Shown here: in pieces, positions 19,872 to 30,538 of the stretch
Layout: every line of letters begins with the position of its first letter
Position numbering within the stretch: position 1 is the first letter of the stretch
Source: Bemisia tabaci
Lineage: Eukaryota; Arthropoda; Insecta; Hemiptera; Aleyrodidae
Direction of reading: 5' to 3'
Length of the DNA: 64,000 bases
Assembly (NCBI RefSeq): GCF_918797505.1
Contig: NC_092793.1
Location: 61,771,749-61,835,748 of the forward strand
Program-made: the position numbers and the translations under genes
Notes under the pieces: model-generated
What the model saw: only the letters and a program-made list of their open reading frames with translations
Databases searched by the model: none
Told to the model about the DNA's origin: nothing

Positions 19872-22052
19872 ATGGCCGAAAATGTGAAAACCCTACGACG
19901 GCAACGGGGTAAGGTGCAGGCATCAATCACAACCTTCACAAAAAAACTTGATAATTGGCGAGATGATGTAGAAAATCGGGATCCAGATCTCTTACAGCAA
20001 AATTTAGTATCTTTACAAAAAAGATTCGAATCATTTGACGCTATTCAGGATCAACTCGAGGAGTTGGATTCACAAGAAATCAAACAAGGAGAATCTATTC
20101 AAGATTCTTTCGACGAAGTTGTCGCGCGAGCAACGAGATACCTCCGCGAAGCTCTTCATCAAACGGAAGTAGGATCAGTCATTTCAAATCACTCATTGCC
20201 TCACTCGTCAGCTGGTGGCTCGGGACAATTTAGCTCACGGTCCTCGAGCTACGGCATTCGGCTTCCAAAGCTTAATTTGCCAAAATTCAAAGGCGAAATT
20301 TCGACTTGGCAAAATTTCTATAATTTGTTCATTGTTTCCATTCATGAATCTCCGTTGAAGGATGTTGAAAAATTTCAGTACTTACTTAGTACTTTAGATG
20401 GTGAAGCCAAAGATCTAGTCAAAGGACTAGCTATCACTGAGGCAAATTATACGGTCGCATGGGAACTGTTGTGCAGTCGCTACAATTGTAAGCGAAGGCA
20501 TATTTTCCATCACTTTAATCGTTTCCTCGAATTATCAGAGCTGAAACACAGCTCCCAGCTCTCCTCATTTATCACAAAAATTAGGGAGCATACTCAGGCG
20601 CTCAAGGCGCTGGGATATGACATCGAGCAATATGATGCATTTTTGGTTGCGGTTCTTTACCGCAAATTTTCGCCGTATTACCGTCGACGTTTGGACGACT
20701 ACCGTGGTAGTGACACGGACTACCCCGACGTGGATATTTTGGTTAAATTTCTGGACAAGGAGTGTCTTGCAGTAGACGACACAAGTCCAGCAGAACACGA
20801 GAAGAAAGAGCCAAGGATCAAAGCCTTGGTCACTTCGAATTCGAACCCGAAAAGCGCGCCAACGCCAGGAGGACAAGGGGGGAAGTCAACTCAGGGAGCC
20901 CGGAAATGCATTTCGTGTAACGGCGAGTTGCATCCCTTGTATACTTGTCCATCATTTAGAAACTTGAAAATCACAGAGAGGCGTGATCTGGTGGGGCGAG
21001 CAGGGTTTTGTTTCAACTGCCTGGGCCAAAATCATAAAAAGCAGGATTGCAAGAGTGATTCCAGATGTAGACACTGCTCTGGTCCCCACCATTCCTTAAC
21101 TTGCATGACGACGAAAAATCTTGGCACCAAAGCGGACCCCCCTACCGGGAGAGAGGGTCCCGGTCCCAGTTCAGATCACGGTCCCGTCGCCCTCGCCTCA
21201 GTTGCGGACGCTCCAGATGTTCATCCCTCAGTTTTACTCGGCACGGCTTTGATTGACGTGCAGGGAGGAGACGGGCGATTTCACACTCTCAGAGCGGTTA
21301 TCGACAGTGCCGCCACAACATCGTTTCTAACAAAATCTGCTGCTCAAAAACTCAAATTGAAATATGAGCGCCTCACCGAACAGGTTTCTGGAATCGGGGG
21401 AGGTCACACCTCCGATGCAGTTAAGGGCCGCGCAACATGCCTCATCAAACCTCGGGGCAAGGATGAGCCAGTGTTATCAACAGAGACAACAATCATCAAG
21501 AAGATTGTGGGTAACTTGCCCTACTTGAACTTATCGCAAAATGTAAATTCTCATTTCTCTCAACTGATGTTGGCGGATCCAGGGTTTGCTGTCAAACAAG
21601 AAATCGAATTTTTGGTCGGTGCCGATGTATTTCCGTACATTTACACCGGCGAAAAACGCTTTGGGCCACCAGGCTATCCAGTTGCCTTAGCTAGCATTTT
21701 CGGCTGGGTGATCACAGGAAGAGTCGGCCAGGAACGCACGCAGGTGCGCACTGCGCTGATAGTCACGCCGTCACAAGACGCCATCTTACGGAAATTTTGG
21801 GAACTAGAGGAAGTACCCTCCATTTCAAAAATGCATCCCGATGATATCATAGCTGAAAAGATATTCAGCGAGAAACACTACAGGTTACCAAATGGCAGAT
21901 ATGTAGTGCCACTTTTGTTGCGCGAAAACGCTCCCACACTTGGGGAGTCCAGGGGTCTCGCGATGAATCGATTAACTGGAATAGAGCGTAAATTAAACAA
22001 GGATCCTGAATTGAAAACAGGACCGAATTTTTGGAAACGTACGAATCGTTAG
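19872..22052 (+). CDS. Gag-protease open frame of BEL/Pao
   Basis: About 726 residues counted from the ATG at 19872, preferred over the ATG 18 bases upstream because it has a better context (aatcATGg). Residues about 5-100 are charged and probably coiled. About 130-305 match the BEL/Pao gag domain (DUF1759-like, with 'LPKLNLPKFKGE'). About 346-411 hold cysteine-histidine knuckles, including a canonical CX2CX4HX4C. About 460-600 are a retropepsin-like domain in which the catalytic triplet reads Asp-Ser-Ala ('VIDSAATTSFL') rather than the usual Asp-Ser/Thr-Gly. The frame then enters the start of the polymerase region and leaves it through a 1-base shift near 22010-22020, ending in an unrelated tail of about ten residues. 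The particle and protease functions could still be made; the Ala for Gly change may weaken protease. Confidence 0.9.
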   Translation: MAENVKTLRRQRGKVQASITTFTKKLDNWRDDVENRDPDLLQQNLVSLQKRFESFDAIQDQLEELDSQEIKQGESIQDSFDEVVARATRYLREALHQTEVGSVISNHSLPHSSAGGSGQFSSRSSSYGIRLPKLNLPKFKGEISTWQNFYNLFIVSIHESPLKDVEKFQYLLSTLDGEAKDLVKGLAITEANYTVAWELLCSRYNCKRRHIFHHFNRFLELSELKHSSQLSSFITKIREHTQALKALGYDIEQYDAFLVAVLYRKFSPYYRRRLDDYRGSDTDYPDVDILVKFLDKECLAVDDTSPAEHEKKEPRIKALVTSNSNPKSAPTPGGQGGKSTQGARKCISCNGELHPLYTCPSFRNLKITERRDLVGRAGFCFNCLGQNHKKQDCKSDSRCRHCSGPHHSLTCMTTKNLGTKADPPTGREGPGPSSDHGPVALASVADAPDVHPSVLLGTALIDVQGGDGRFHTLRAVIDSAATTSFLTKSAAQKLKLKYERLTEQVSGIGGGHTSDAVKGRATCLIKPRGKDEPVLSTETTIIKKIVGNLPYLNLSQNVNSHFSQLMLADPGFAVKQEIEFLVGADVFPYIYTGEKRFGPPGYPVALASIFGWVITGRVGQERTQVRTALIVTPSQDAILRKFWELEEVPSISKMHPDDIIAEKIFSEKHYRLPNGRYVVPLLLRENAPTLGESRGLAMNRLTGIERKLNKDPELKTGPNFWKRTNR

Positions 22053-23275
22053 GTCACATGAGCGCTGTCAACTCAACGACCGAAAAAGCTGAATATTATA
22101 TTCCGCATCATTGCGTCATGCGTCCAGAGAGCACCACGAGTAAATATCGAGCAGTTTTTGATGCTTCACAAAAAACTACCTCTGGAGTTTCCTTAAATGA
22201 CATAGTCTATGCAGGACCTAAGCTACAAAATGATATCTTCGATATCATCACGAAATTCAGATTACATCAATATGTTTTTACGTGCGATATATCGAAAATG
22301 TATCGACAGATCTTAATTCGTCCAGAGGAACAGAAGTATCAGCGAATTATTTGGCGAAGTCAAAACGGCGAAATTAAGGAATTTGTTTTGAATACGGTCA
22401 CCTACGGCATCAGCTCATCGCCTTTTCTTGCATTACGTACACTGAGGCACTTGCAACCCTTTATCGATTCGGATGGAATTCTAAGGGTGGGGGGTAGGCT
22501 ATGCAAAGCAAATACACCTGACTCTGCAAAAAATCCAGTTTCGATGCCAAAACATGACAAATTTGTGGACTTACTTATCGATGATAACGGCACCAATTTT
22601 GTTGGTGCGAAAACCCACCTAACTGAGATGCACAAATTTTTAACTGATAATAAAAACACAATTGATGAAGAATTAATTAAACGCAAAGTTGAGTGGAATT
22701 TCGTACCTCCGAACGCGCCTCACTTCGCTGGACTATCTGAAGCTGGAATTAAATCAGCGAAGTATCACCTCAAACGAGTCATCGGCGATCAAACTTTAAC
22801 ATTCGAAGAGATGACGACGATATTTTCAAAAATCGAAGCAATTATGAATTCTCGCCCCTTGTGTCAACTTTCGACGGATCCAGCCGAAGTTGACGTTCTC
22901 ACTCCGGGCCACTTTTTAGTTGGTGGGCCCCTTGTTGCCGTGCCCGAATATGATTTTCTGGATGTAAAAACGAATCGACTCTCCCGTTGGCAACTTTTGC
23001 AAAAATTAACTCAACATTTTTGGAAGGTATGGTCGCAAGACTATTTGCATACCTTAATTCAACGAACAAAATGGTCCAAACACGAAGAAAACCTAAAAGT
23101 CGGTGACTTAGTAATCATTGCGGACAATGACTTGGCACCAACGCATTGGAAAAATGGGCGCATACAGCAAGTGCACCCTGGCGCTGACAACGTTGTCAGA
23201 GTTGTCACAGTGAAAACAGCAAGTGGAGTCTACAAACGACCTGCTGTTAAAATCTATCCACTTCCGTCAAATTAG
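22031..23275 (+). pseudogene. Deleted polymerase-integrase region of BEL/Pao
   Basis: Open for 414 codons, but the first ATG is only an internal methionine after the frameshift. Residues about 1-140 are reverse transcriptase fingers and palm with motif A ('FTCDISKMYRQI', Asp 86) and the 'TYGISSSPFLA' block. At about residue 141 (near 22452) the sequence jumps to 'DGILRVGGRL', the start of the integrase region, so the catalytic YxDD, thumb and RNase H are gone. At about residue 183 (near 22580) it jumps again to 'DNGTNFVGA', removing the rest of the zinc-binding domain and the first catalytic Asp. The later Asp and Glu (about 185, 238) and the DUF5641-like C-terminus remain. Both joins keep frame. 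It cannot supply reverse transcription or integration. Confidence 0.92.
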
Positions 23276-23730
23276 ACTACGACCCACCCCCACCGGAGCT
23301 TCAATGTCAAAAGACAGCCGTCGCACCCTGACGGTGAGAACTGCATTCGAAAAAACCTATAACTGTCACAGGAACCCATAAACTTTTACTTCAGCACCAC
23401 TCGACGTCATTGCCAAGTTGTATCGAATATCAAACTCTTGGCAAGTCCTCGGAAACCTGAACCTTCAGATTTGAAATTGACAACGCTGCCCTCCCAACGA
23501 GCGCTCCCTAGAAAAAGGCTATACTGCTTAAATGACAAATGACAAAATGGGAAGAACAAAGCTCCGTCCACCGAAACAGCTGATGAACTTCTGCGTTGGT
23601 CAGTCACCAAGGTCCAAGAAGGAAATTAGTGTTACACCATCAAAACTGTATTTATAAATTAGTATGTATATACCTAATCACTTTAATTCAATCGTGCTTC
23701 TCCGTTTTGGATTGAATCCTAGGAGGATTC
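23276..23730 (+). other. Untranslated region before the polypurine tract
   Basis: No open frame resembling envelope is present, as expected for most BEL/Pao elements. Mostly unique sequence; nothing else is recognised. Confidence 0.6.
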
Positions 23731-23744
23731 AAGGTGGGGGGTTA
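23731..23744 (+). other. Polypurine tract
   Basis: 'aaggtggggggtta' lies directly before the 3' LTR, the place where plus-strand priming is expected. Confidence 0.75.
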
Positions 23745-24678
23745 TGTTGGGTATTTAACTTTAATTTTAAGTCATTTTTGTAATAATTGTCTTTTTAGCA
23801 TAAGTCATCGAATGTTGTGTCGTTGCCCCCTCTTTTTCTCATCGCACTCTTACTATAAGGAATGAATGGGCCTTTCTCTTTCTCTTTCAACTGAAATGAA
23901 TAGCCTTCTGCACGCTTCCCCTTGTCTTGAATCACATGTCGCTCTCCTTCTCGCTCCTCTCTCGCGTATGTATGTGTCTATCTCTCTCTAATCTTCAACC
24001 CTCGGCTCTGCATTTCTTCTCGCTCTCACTACCTCATCCAACGTTGCTCTCTCTCTCTCTCTCTCTCTCTCTCTTCACCACCCCCGCTTGTTTTGAGGAC
24101 TCCACTGCGCATGCGCAGCGCGAGATGCCGTGCACCCCTTAGAGTAAACTCAGTTGAGAGAGCCGCGTCAGTCCTCGTCAGCTCTTCGTTCTGAATCTAC
24201 TTCACGCTCTTGTGACTCCGTCAAATGCGGAAAACTTTCCCGTGACGTCTATCTCTTGAGGCAACGACACAAACATCGCAGATTGTTTGTATTCCTCAAA
24301 ATAAACTCAACTTCACCTGCATATCGATTGGTTCACTATCAAGTACATCTCACCTGGGAGGACCTCAGCACAGAAGGATTCGCAATACGACTTGTCGTGT
24401 TGACTTCTGGGCTGTCTCCCTGATTTTTGTTCTCTTATACGGTACGAGTGGCAGTCCGACACGATCTTCGTGTTGACACTCGTGCTGTTGAGAAATCTTA
24501 CTTAGTTTCTTACTAAGTTGGTCCCTCGGTAAGCATCGAGAATTCGCTGAAGGATTCTTCTTCCTTCATTTTTTGGTCCCTCGGGCCGGATCGAGAATTC
24601 GCTGAAGGATTCTTTCTCCTTCATTTTTTGGTCCCTCGGGCCGGATCGAGAATTCGCTGAAGGATTCTTCTTCCTTCA
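23745..24678 (+). repeat. 3' LTR of the BEL/Pao element
   Basis: 934 bp, nearly identical to the 5' LTR. AATAAA at 24300-24305. The (CT)n tract is 4 bp longer than in the 5' copy and one T/G difference lies near the 'ctgaaat' segment. Confidence 0.97.
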
Positions 24679-24775
24679 ATTAGTATAATTAAGTGCACTG
24701 CTGATTCCTGAACGAGCGGAGGAAACCATGGTACACGCTAAAGAGATTGATGACGTCATGCGTCAATATCCAGAA

Positions 24776-25214
24776 CAATGGGTCAGTTGCGCTTGTCACA
24801 GAATCATGTTTCGATACTTGATTCTTGTAGATTAGCTAAAAATAAAAAGATCCGTTCAAACCGCAACTTTCTACCTTCAATATTTACCGAGATCTCGCTC
24901 TCGGAAAAGTCGGGTTTTTGACGTCATTCACCACGGTAGTGACACCCTTGGTTTCTTCCACCTTGCTTTCATCCAAGTTTCATGGTGAGTAACCAGTGTA
25001 AAGTTGTGAAGCTACGAGCCGATGCTGTACGGCATAACCTTATGAGGCGCTTCAAATGCCTGGACACGTTCTCATCCGAATTTGTCAAAACGCAATATCT
25101 CGGTTAATATTGAACTTAGAAAGTTGCTATAGTGACAGATCTCATTATTTTTAGCTGATCCACAAGAATCAAGCATCAAAACACGATTCTGTGACGAACG
25201 CAACTTACCCATTG
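24776..25214. mobile_element. Inverted-repeat element X, copy 1
   Basis: Outer arms 'caatgggtcagttgcg' and the diverged reverse complement enclose a second match including 'agctaaaaata' and 'ccgagat'. Copy 2 is at 29840-30255. No coding capacity; target duplication not clear. About 100 bp separate it from the retrotransposon. Confidence 0.75.
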
Positions 25215-25719
25215 CCTTGCTGCGTATCCTAAGCGTAAATTGAAGTCCTAAAAGCATGACCTTTAAGTGGATTTTTGGGCGCCCCCGCAGCGGGTTCGCC
25301 CCACAGTCTTCCTCGCCCTAAATCCGGCGCTAGAACGGATCGCACAAGATACCGCTTCGTTTACTCGTTTCCCAGAGGAAAAACAGCCATGTAAATCCAA
25401 GATTCCAAAATGTATCTCGGTGGTTCTTTTATGACATGAAAATGACTGTGCAGGTACTGTGCGCAATTTTGCTTATTTTTCCCTGCAACCTGAAGAAAAA
25501 TTAGTGCAATTTCCAATAGTTTTTGAGTTGAAATACGAATTGAGAGTATAAATTTTGTAGCATGGAAATGAAGTTAGGTTCTTTCGTCCGGAAAACGAGG
25601 GTTCGGACCTTTCCCTAGACAAGAGCACAATATAAACGCGTATGTTTAGAGACCAAGGAGAAAGAAAGCAGAGAATAAGACGAGAACTTTTTAAGGAGAC
25701 GAAGAAGGAGGGTATCTGA
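25215..25719. other. Unassigned stretch
   Basis: No gene recognised. The first 80 bp contain the short palindrome-like 'gcgcccccgcagcgggttcgcc'; the rest is ordinary AT-balanced DNA. Confidence 0.55.
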
Positions 25720-26110
25720 CAAGGATCGGATCGCGGGTCGGCGCGGTGGCGCGGATGATGAGGCGAAGGGGGCCGAGCCGATCACGAGTTTTCTGCTTCA
25801 TTTAGCGAAAAAGATCTGAGTGGAGGAGGGGGAAAATCCTCGTTCGCGACGCGACGTGGCGAACGCTCACCGGTTTCGTGATCCACTCGTCCCCTTTGAG
25901 TTGGATTTAATTAGGATGAGCATGAGATCCGCGGCACAAACTCCCGCGCCACCATCCTGACTTCTGCCGGGATCCGGGGTCGACCCGCGACGCCACCGCG
26001 GAATGAGAGCGAACCGCGGCTCGCCCGAGTTCGACCCCGGCCCTGACAGCCCCACCGGGCCGGGCCAGCTCCACCTCTAAGCACGCGGGCAAAACACAAC
26101 GGCCTATATG
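25720..26110. other. CpG-rich segment
   Basis: Dense in CG dinucleotides (gcgcggtggcgcgg, gacgcgacgtggcg, gggtcgacccgcgacg), unlike its surroundings. It could be an unmethylated promoter-like region or an old GC-rich exon; several overlapping minus-strand frames are open but show no known domain. Confidence 0.4.
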
Positions 26111-26766
26111 GCCTATAACGGCCATAGAGACTATAGATAGGGTGATCCGATGATCTAGAAACTATAGATAGGGGGCTCCTATGCTACGCCAATGGTAAAT
26201 TTTGTAACAAACTAAGAGCGACAATTAGGTTAGGACATTAAATTCGCAACCAACCGTTTGAAAATCTGTGTCCAGATATGAAACCTAGCTATTCTTCAAG
26301 TGAGTTTACAATTAAGATTTCGACGCGAAATCATTTATTGTAAAAACTCCCGCAAGATCCCATGTAATTGAGGTTATGACGAGATAGTAATTAGTCAGTT
26401 CCACCCCCTGCTCGCCTATAGAAAGACCGCTCCATGTGTGTTACGTTTTTTTGTAGGCCACCACCAATCTACAGGTTCTATATCGTTGGAAAAACAAGCG
26501 AAGGAAAAGCTGGTCCCGTCTGCCTGGCCCGCGGACATTTTGTCAGGTATTCCAATGCATTACTGACAATTAGTGCGAACGTAATGTGGCATTGCGACCA
26601 TGATTTTGGACTCAATGCTCACTCGTGCTGCCGTGTTACCGAGGTGAGGAGGGGAATTATTGTATTTGCGGACGTTACATTCTATGCATTAAACTGTCCA
26701 TAATTTGGTCTGTTCGGACCGAAAAATTCAAAAATTTTCAAACACTGAGAAATGTACCTTACACCC
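26111..26766. other. Unassigned stretch with one exon-like segment
   Basis: 26457-26544 is bounded by 'tttttttgtag' and 'CAG|gtattc', resembling 3' and 5' splice sites, and is open in two frames. No domain is recognised and no second exon is visible, so this is only a candidate. Confidence 0.25.
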
Positions 26767-26768
26767 TA

Positions 26769-27265
26769 CAGGATGAGCGATAAGTCCCCGACCCCCCCCC
26801 CCCCCACTAACTTTTGAACGCATGCTTGTATCGAAACGAAATTTTGGGGATGTTCCTAGATCGATAAGAGCTACTTTTTGGCACATCCAAAATTATTTTT
26901 TTTGGGGGGGGGGCGCTCCCCCCGCGAGAGGCGCACACTAACTCGAAATTTTCAAATGGTAACCCCCCCCCCCTCTTGTGATACATCGTTGGAAAGGTAA
27001 TAAAAAAAGAAACTTTTTGGCGCAAACCGGAGGTCGCTACGACTTTTCGTTCTCGCGTTATTCTCGGTCAAAGTTTAAAATAGACCAGTTTTCAAAAAAT
27101 CGTAAGTCCGGTTCAGAAAGGTGCAGAAAGGCAAACGAGGCGGCAAAATTCTCGGCATTGCATGTACTTTCAGAAAAAAATCGTCAAAAACCTTATCGTC
27201 TGCGCCTAGAGGGATTTTAGCACTCCCCCTCCCGCGATTAACTGTCTTTTTTTCGGGAGGGGCGC
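26769..27265. repeat. One end of a TA-CAGG hairpin family element (G)
   Basis: TA at 26767-26768 followed by 'caggatgagcgataagtcc', then text shared with other family members: 'aacttttgaacg', a C/G-run block and 'tcaaatggtaacccc...cttgtgatac'. The inner part (27205-27265, 'cccgcgattaactgtctt') reappears inverted at 29757-29823. No matching right terminus is found. Confidence 0.6.
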
Positions 27266-27508
27266 ACAGTGCGTTGAGTGGTGACAAAAATCCCCTTAAA
27301 AATAAAAGTCGAAATTTTCCAAAAATTATGTGGTGAACGTTAAGTGGTTTATCTGGCAACACTATTGTCAGCGATAGTATCGATTTTTATCGATACCTAG
27401 TGCCCGCACAGGTGTTCGATATCAGCCAGTTCTGAGCTCCTGATTAGAAGCCGATTGCAGATGCCAACAATCAGGAGCACTCTGATCAACAGGCTTCAGT
27501 GCCATTCT

Positions 27509-28977
27509 ATACTTCCTGGAAGCTTCATTCCTACTGGTAGAGCACTTTCTATTTTTGATTTTTCCAATTTTTAAATCCTTTTTTTTGTGGCGAATATTGC
27601 ATTTTGAAATACTGCTCATTTTTAACCCTTTTTTCCACTTTCATGGAGTGGCAAAAATAAGCATTGAGACAGTCCTAGAACTTTTGTGCACGTGGATACA
27701 TTCAGTAGTATGTGTACTTTCAGAAAATCAACGGTTCATCTGCCCGATGTTGCCCTTTCGGGCGGAAATCATGATTTTCTAGGGATATTTGGCCATTTTT
27801 CAGGTGTTTTTGGGCTTTCATTCGACTTTGATTCACAGTTCACAAATTAACCTTAAACTTTCAAGACATTTTGCACGGACACAAAAAGATAATACTAGAA
27901 ATGGTGTCAAGAAATGGTAAAATTCATTTTTAAGTATCACATGATGCCAGCTCGCTCTAAAAAATAGCACATTTCTTTATTATTTGTATCCACGTTTATG
28001 TATGCATATATATGAACTTATTCCGATTAAATGAACCTAGTTTCCAAAAACTATTGATAGGATTACATTAAATGGCATGTAAAATAGGGGAAATTTAAAA
28101 TTGAAGTAGCTCAGTGTAGCCTAATTTCATGAAAACTTCCATTTTCGCAGGGCTCGTTTCTACGTTCTTTTGAAGTTTCATGAAGTGGCAAAATAACTAT
28201 TGACAACTATTGGAAATATTTCAATGTGGACAAATTCAATGGTATGTGCACTTTCAAAAATTAAAAGTTCAGCTGCCCGTAGCCCCCCGTTTGGACAGAA
28301 ATCATAATCATTTGTAAGAACTTTACCATTATTCGGGGTTTTCTGCCTCTCGTTTGGTTCTTGAGCCTTGCAAAAATGGAAGTTATCATGAAATTTGGCA
28401 ACACTGAGCTACCTCAATTTCAAATTTCCCTATTTTACATGCCATTTAATATATTCATGCCAATATTTTTTGGAAACTAGGTTCATGTAATCGGAATAGT
28501 TCATATGTATGCATCCATAAACGTGGATACAAATATTAAAGAAATGTGCTATTTTGTAGAGCGAGCTGGCATCATGTGACACTTAAAAATTAATTTTACC
28601 ATTCGTTTACTTCATTTTAAGTTTTATCTATTTGTGTCAGTGCAAAATGTCTCGAAATTGAAGGTTCATTCGTGAACTATGAATCAAAGTCGAAAAATGG
28701 CAAAATTTTCCTAGAAAATCATGATTTCCGCCCGAAAGGGCAACATCGGGCAGATGAACCGTTGATTTTCTGAAAGTGCACATACCACTGAATATATTCA
28801 CGTGCACAAAAGTTCAAGTACTGTCAATGTTTTTTTGTGCCACTCCATGAAAGTGGAAAAAAGGGTTAAAAATGAGCAGTCTTTCAAAATGCAACATTCG
28901 CCACAAAAAAAAGATTTAAAAATTGAAAAAACCAAAAATAAATAGTGCTTACCAGTAGGAATGAAGCTAACAGGAAG
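27509..28977. mobile_element. Foldback element FB3 with a third arm copy in its loop
   Basis: Arms about 27509-28155 and 28363-28977 are inverted, including 'cccgatgttgccctttcggg' at 27742/28731. Arms are more diverged than in FB1. The spacer (28156-28362) contains a strongly diverged direct copy of part of the left arm ('catgaagtggcaaaataa', 'agctgcccgtagccc'). No open frame of note. Confidence 0.8.
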
Positions 28978-29034
28978 TAAAACGTAGAAGTTATGAGAAA
29001 TAAAATTAGAATAATTAAATTAGCTTACATTTCA

Positions 29035-29036
<2 letters not shown>

Positions 29037-29080
<44 letters not shown>
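29037..29080. repeat. Poly-A tract of 44 bp
   Basis: Uninterrupted A-run about 60 bp beyond the right arm of FB3. Confidence 0.98.
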
Positions 29081-29082
<2 letters not shown>

Positions 29083-29455
29083 ATTTTACGCTCTGTAAGG
29101 TTTAAAAACCCGTAATGAAAAATAACAAAAAATGGCAACACAGCAACGTTGAACTATTTTTTCTCTCGGTAAATTGATGTGTTTTGAAAATCAGCACTTG
29201 CTAATTTTTTTTGGTGCGAACCTGAGCTTGATATCCTATTTTTTTTAAGGAGATATCAAGCTGAAACGGTTTTATCCAATTTCCCCTCAAAACGGGGCCC
29301 AAAACCCCCCACAAAATGTTCCTGTCAAAAAGTTCTGTTTGTCACAAGATAGTACGTACCAAGAAGAGCAACTCACCAAATTTTTATGAAATTTCAACAA
29401 TTTTTAACTGAGATATCGATTTTTGACACTCGTCCCCGTGTAATCAACGCACTGT
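29081..29455. other. Unassigned stretch
   Basis: No gene. The text 'agatatcaagctgaaac' style resembles the non-coding filler of the nearby hairpin elements; 29430-29455 resembles the inverse of 27255-27300. Confidence 0.5.
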
Positions 29456-29757
29456 GGGGCGGCCAGTTCACTCGAGGCGGAAGTAGATACCTTTTTGAAG
29501 GTAACTCAGCTACCTGACGGAGCCCAAACTATTTGGGGGGGGGGGGGGGGCACTCCCCCCCCCCCCCCGCCAACAACAACAACATCAACAACAACAAACA
29601 AAACCGCAACAAACAAAACTATCATTCTACCATGGAAGGGAGGGGGTGCGGCGGGGGGGGGGAGTGCCGCCCCCCCCAAATAGTCTGGGCCCCATCAGGT
29701 AGCTGAGTTACCTTCAAAAAGGTACCTACTTCCGCCTCGAATGAACTGGCCGCCCCT
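29456..29757. repeat. Hairpin with C/G runs and an AAC-rich loop
   Basis: About 100-bp arms, 'ggcggccagttcactcgagg' and its near reverse complement, bring long G and C runs face to face (29533-29567, 29651-29677). The loop is (AAC)n-like. It adjoins an inverted piece of element G (29757-29823). Confidence 0.85.
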
Positions 29758-29839
29758 CCCGAAAGAAAGACAGTTAATCGCGGGAGGGGGGGGGGGGGGC
29801 AAAAATCACTCTAGGCGCAGACGTCACAATGGGGACGAC

Positions 29840-30255
29840 AAATGGGATAGTTTTGTGCTGCTCACAGAATCGTGTTTTGATGCTTGATTATTGTAGATCA
29901 GCTAAAAATAATGAGATCTGTCAAAACAACAACTTTCTAAGATCAATATTAACCGAGATATCGCGTTTTGACAAATTCGGATAAGGGCGTGTCATTCGCC
30001 GCGCTAGTGACACCCTCGGTTTCTTCCACCTTGCTTTCGTCAGTCAGAGAAACACTTTGCTCTGGTTACTCAACGTGTAACTCGAATAAAAGCAAGGAGG
30101 GAGAAACCAGGGGCGTCACTACTTTACAAATCAGGATATCTCGGTTAATATTGAACGTAAAGAGTTGCTCTTTAGACGGGTCTTATTATTTTTAGCTAAT
30201 CTACAAGAATCAAATATCGAAACATGATTCTGTGACTAGCGCAACTGACCCATTA
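29840..30255. mobile_element. Inverted-repeat element X, copy 2
   Basis: Same organisation as 24776-25214, including the 'agtgacaccctcggtttctt' middle. More diverged at the ends. No coding capacity. Confidence 0.75.
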
Positions 30256-30329
30256 TAGATAACCATCCTCCCTAAAACTTAGTGATCGTGAGTGGAACGG
30301 TTCAGATTGGACCGCGTTAAGCAGAAAGG

Positions 30330-30538
30330 CCCCAAGTCACATCAGCTATTGCCTTTAACTGGACAATTTAATTTTTTACATGGATATTGCTGTGCAGATT
30401 TTTGGGCAAAATTCAGAGAATGGTTTACATAGTACGAAGCAAATTCCTTATACATTTACTTTGGAATTTGCACAAACGTTCTCTTTTCAAAAATTAAATT
30501 GCCCCTATAAATTTGTCAATAGGTAGCTGACGTGGCTT
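30330..30538. repeat. Short inverted-repeat element
   Basis: 'ccaagtcacatcagcta' pairs with 'tagctgacgtggcttgg', and inside 'ggacaatttaatttt' pairs with 'aaaattaaattgcccc'. Just left of it, 30305-30325 resembles the end of the element at 34581. Confidence 0.65.

Larger units (their letters stand above)
18603..24678 (+). mobile_element. BEL/Pao LTR retrotransposon, internally deleted
   Basis: Two LTRs of 930 and 934 bp starting TG and ending CA flank 4.2 kb of internal sequence; the 5-bp target repeat 'attag' lies on both sides (18598-18602, 24679-24683). Gag with a DUF1759-like domain, CCHC knuckles, retropepsin, part of reverse transcriptase and part of integrase with a DUF5641-like tail identify BEL/Pao. 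The LTRs differ, as far as I can see, by one substitution (near 18757) and a 4-bp change in a CT repeat, so insertion is recent. Yet the coding region has a frameshift and two in-frame deletions, so the copy cannot be autonomous and was probably mobilised in trans. Confidence 0.95.

Noticed and set aside
22402..22686. Minus-strand frame within the polymerase region
   Set aside because: It is antisense to a clear BEL/Pao coding region.
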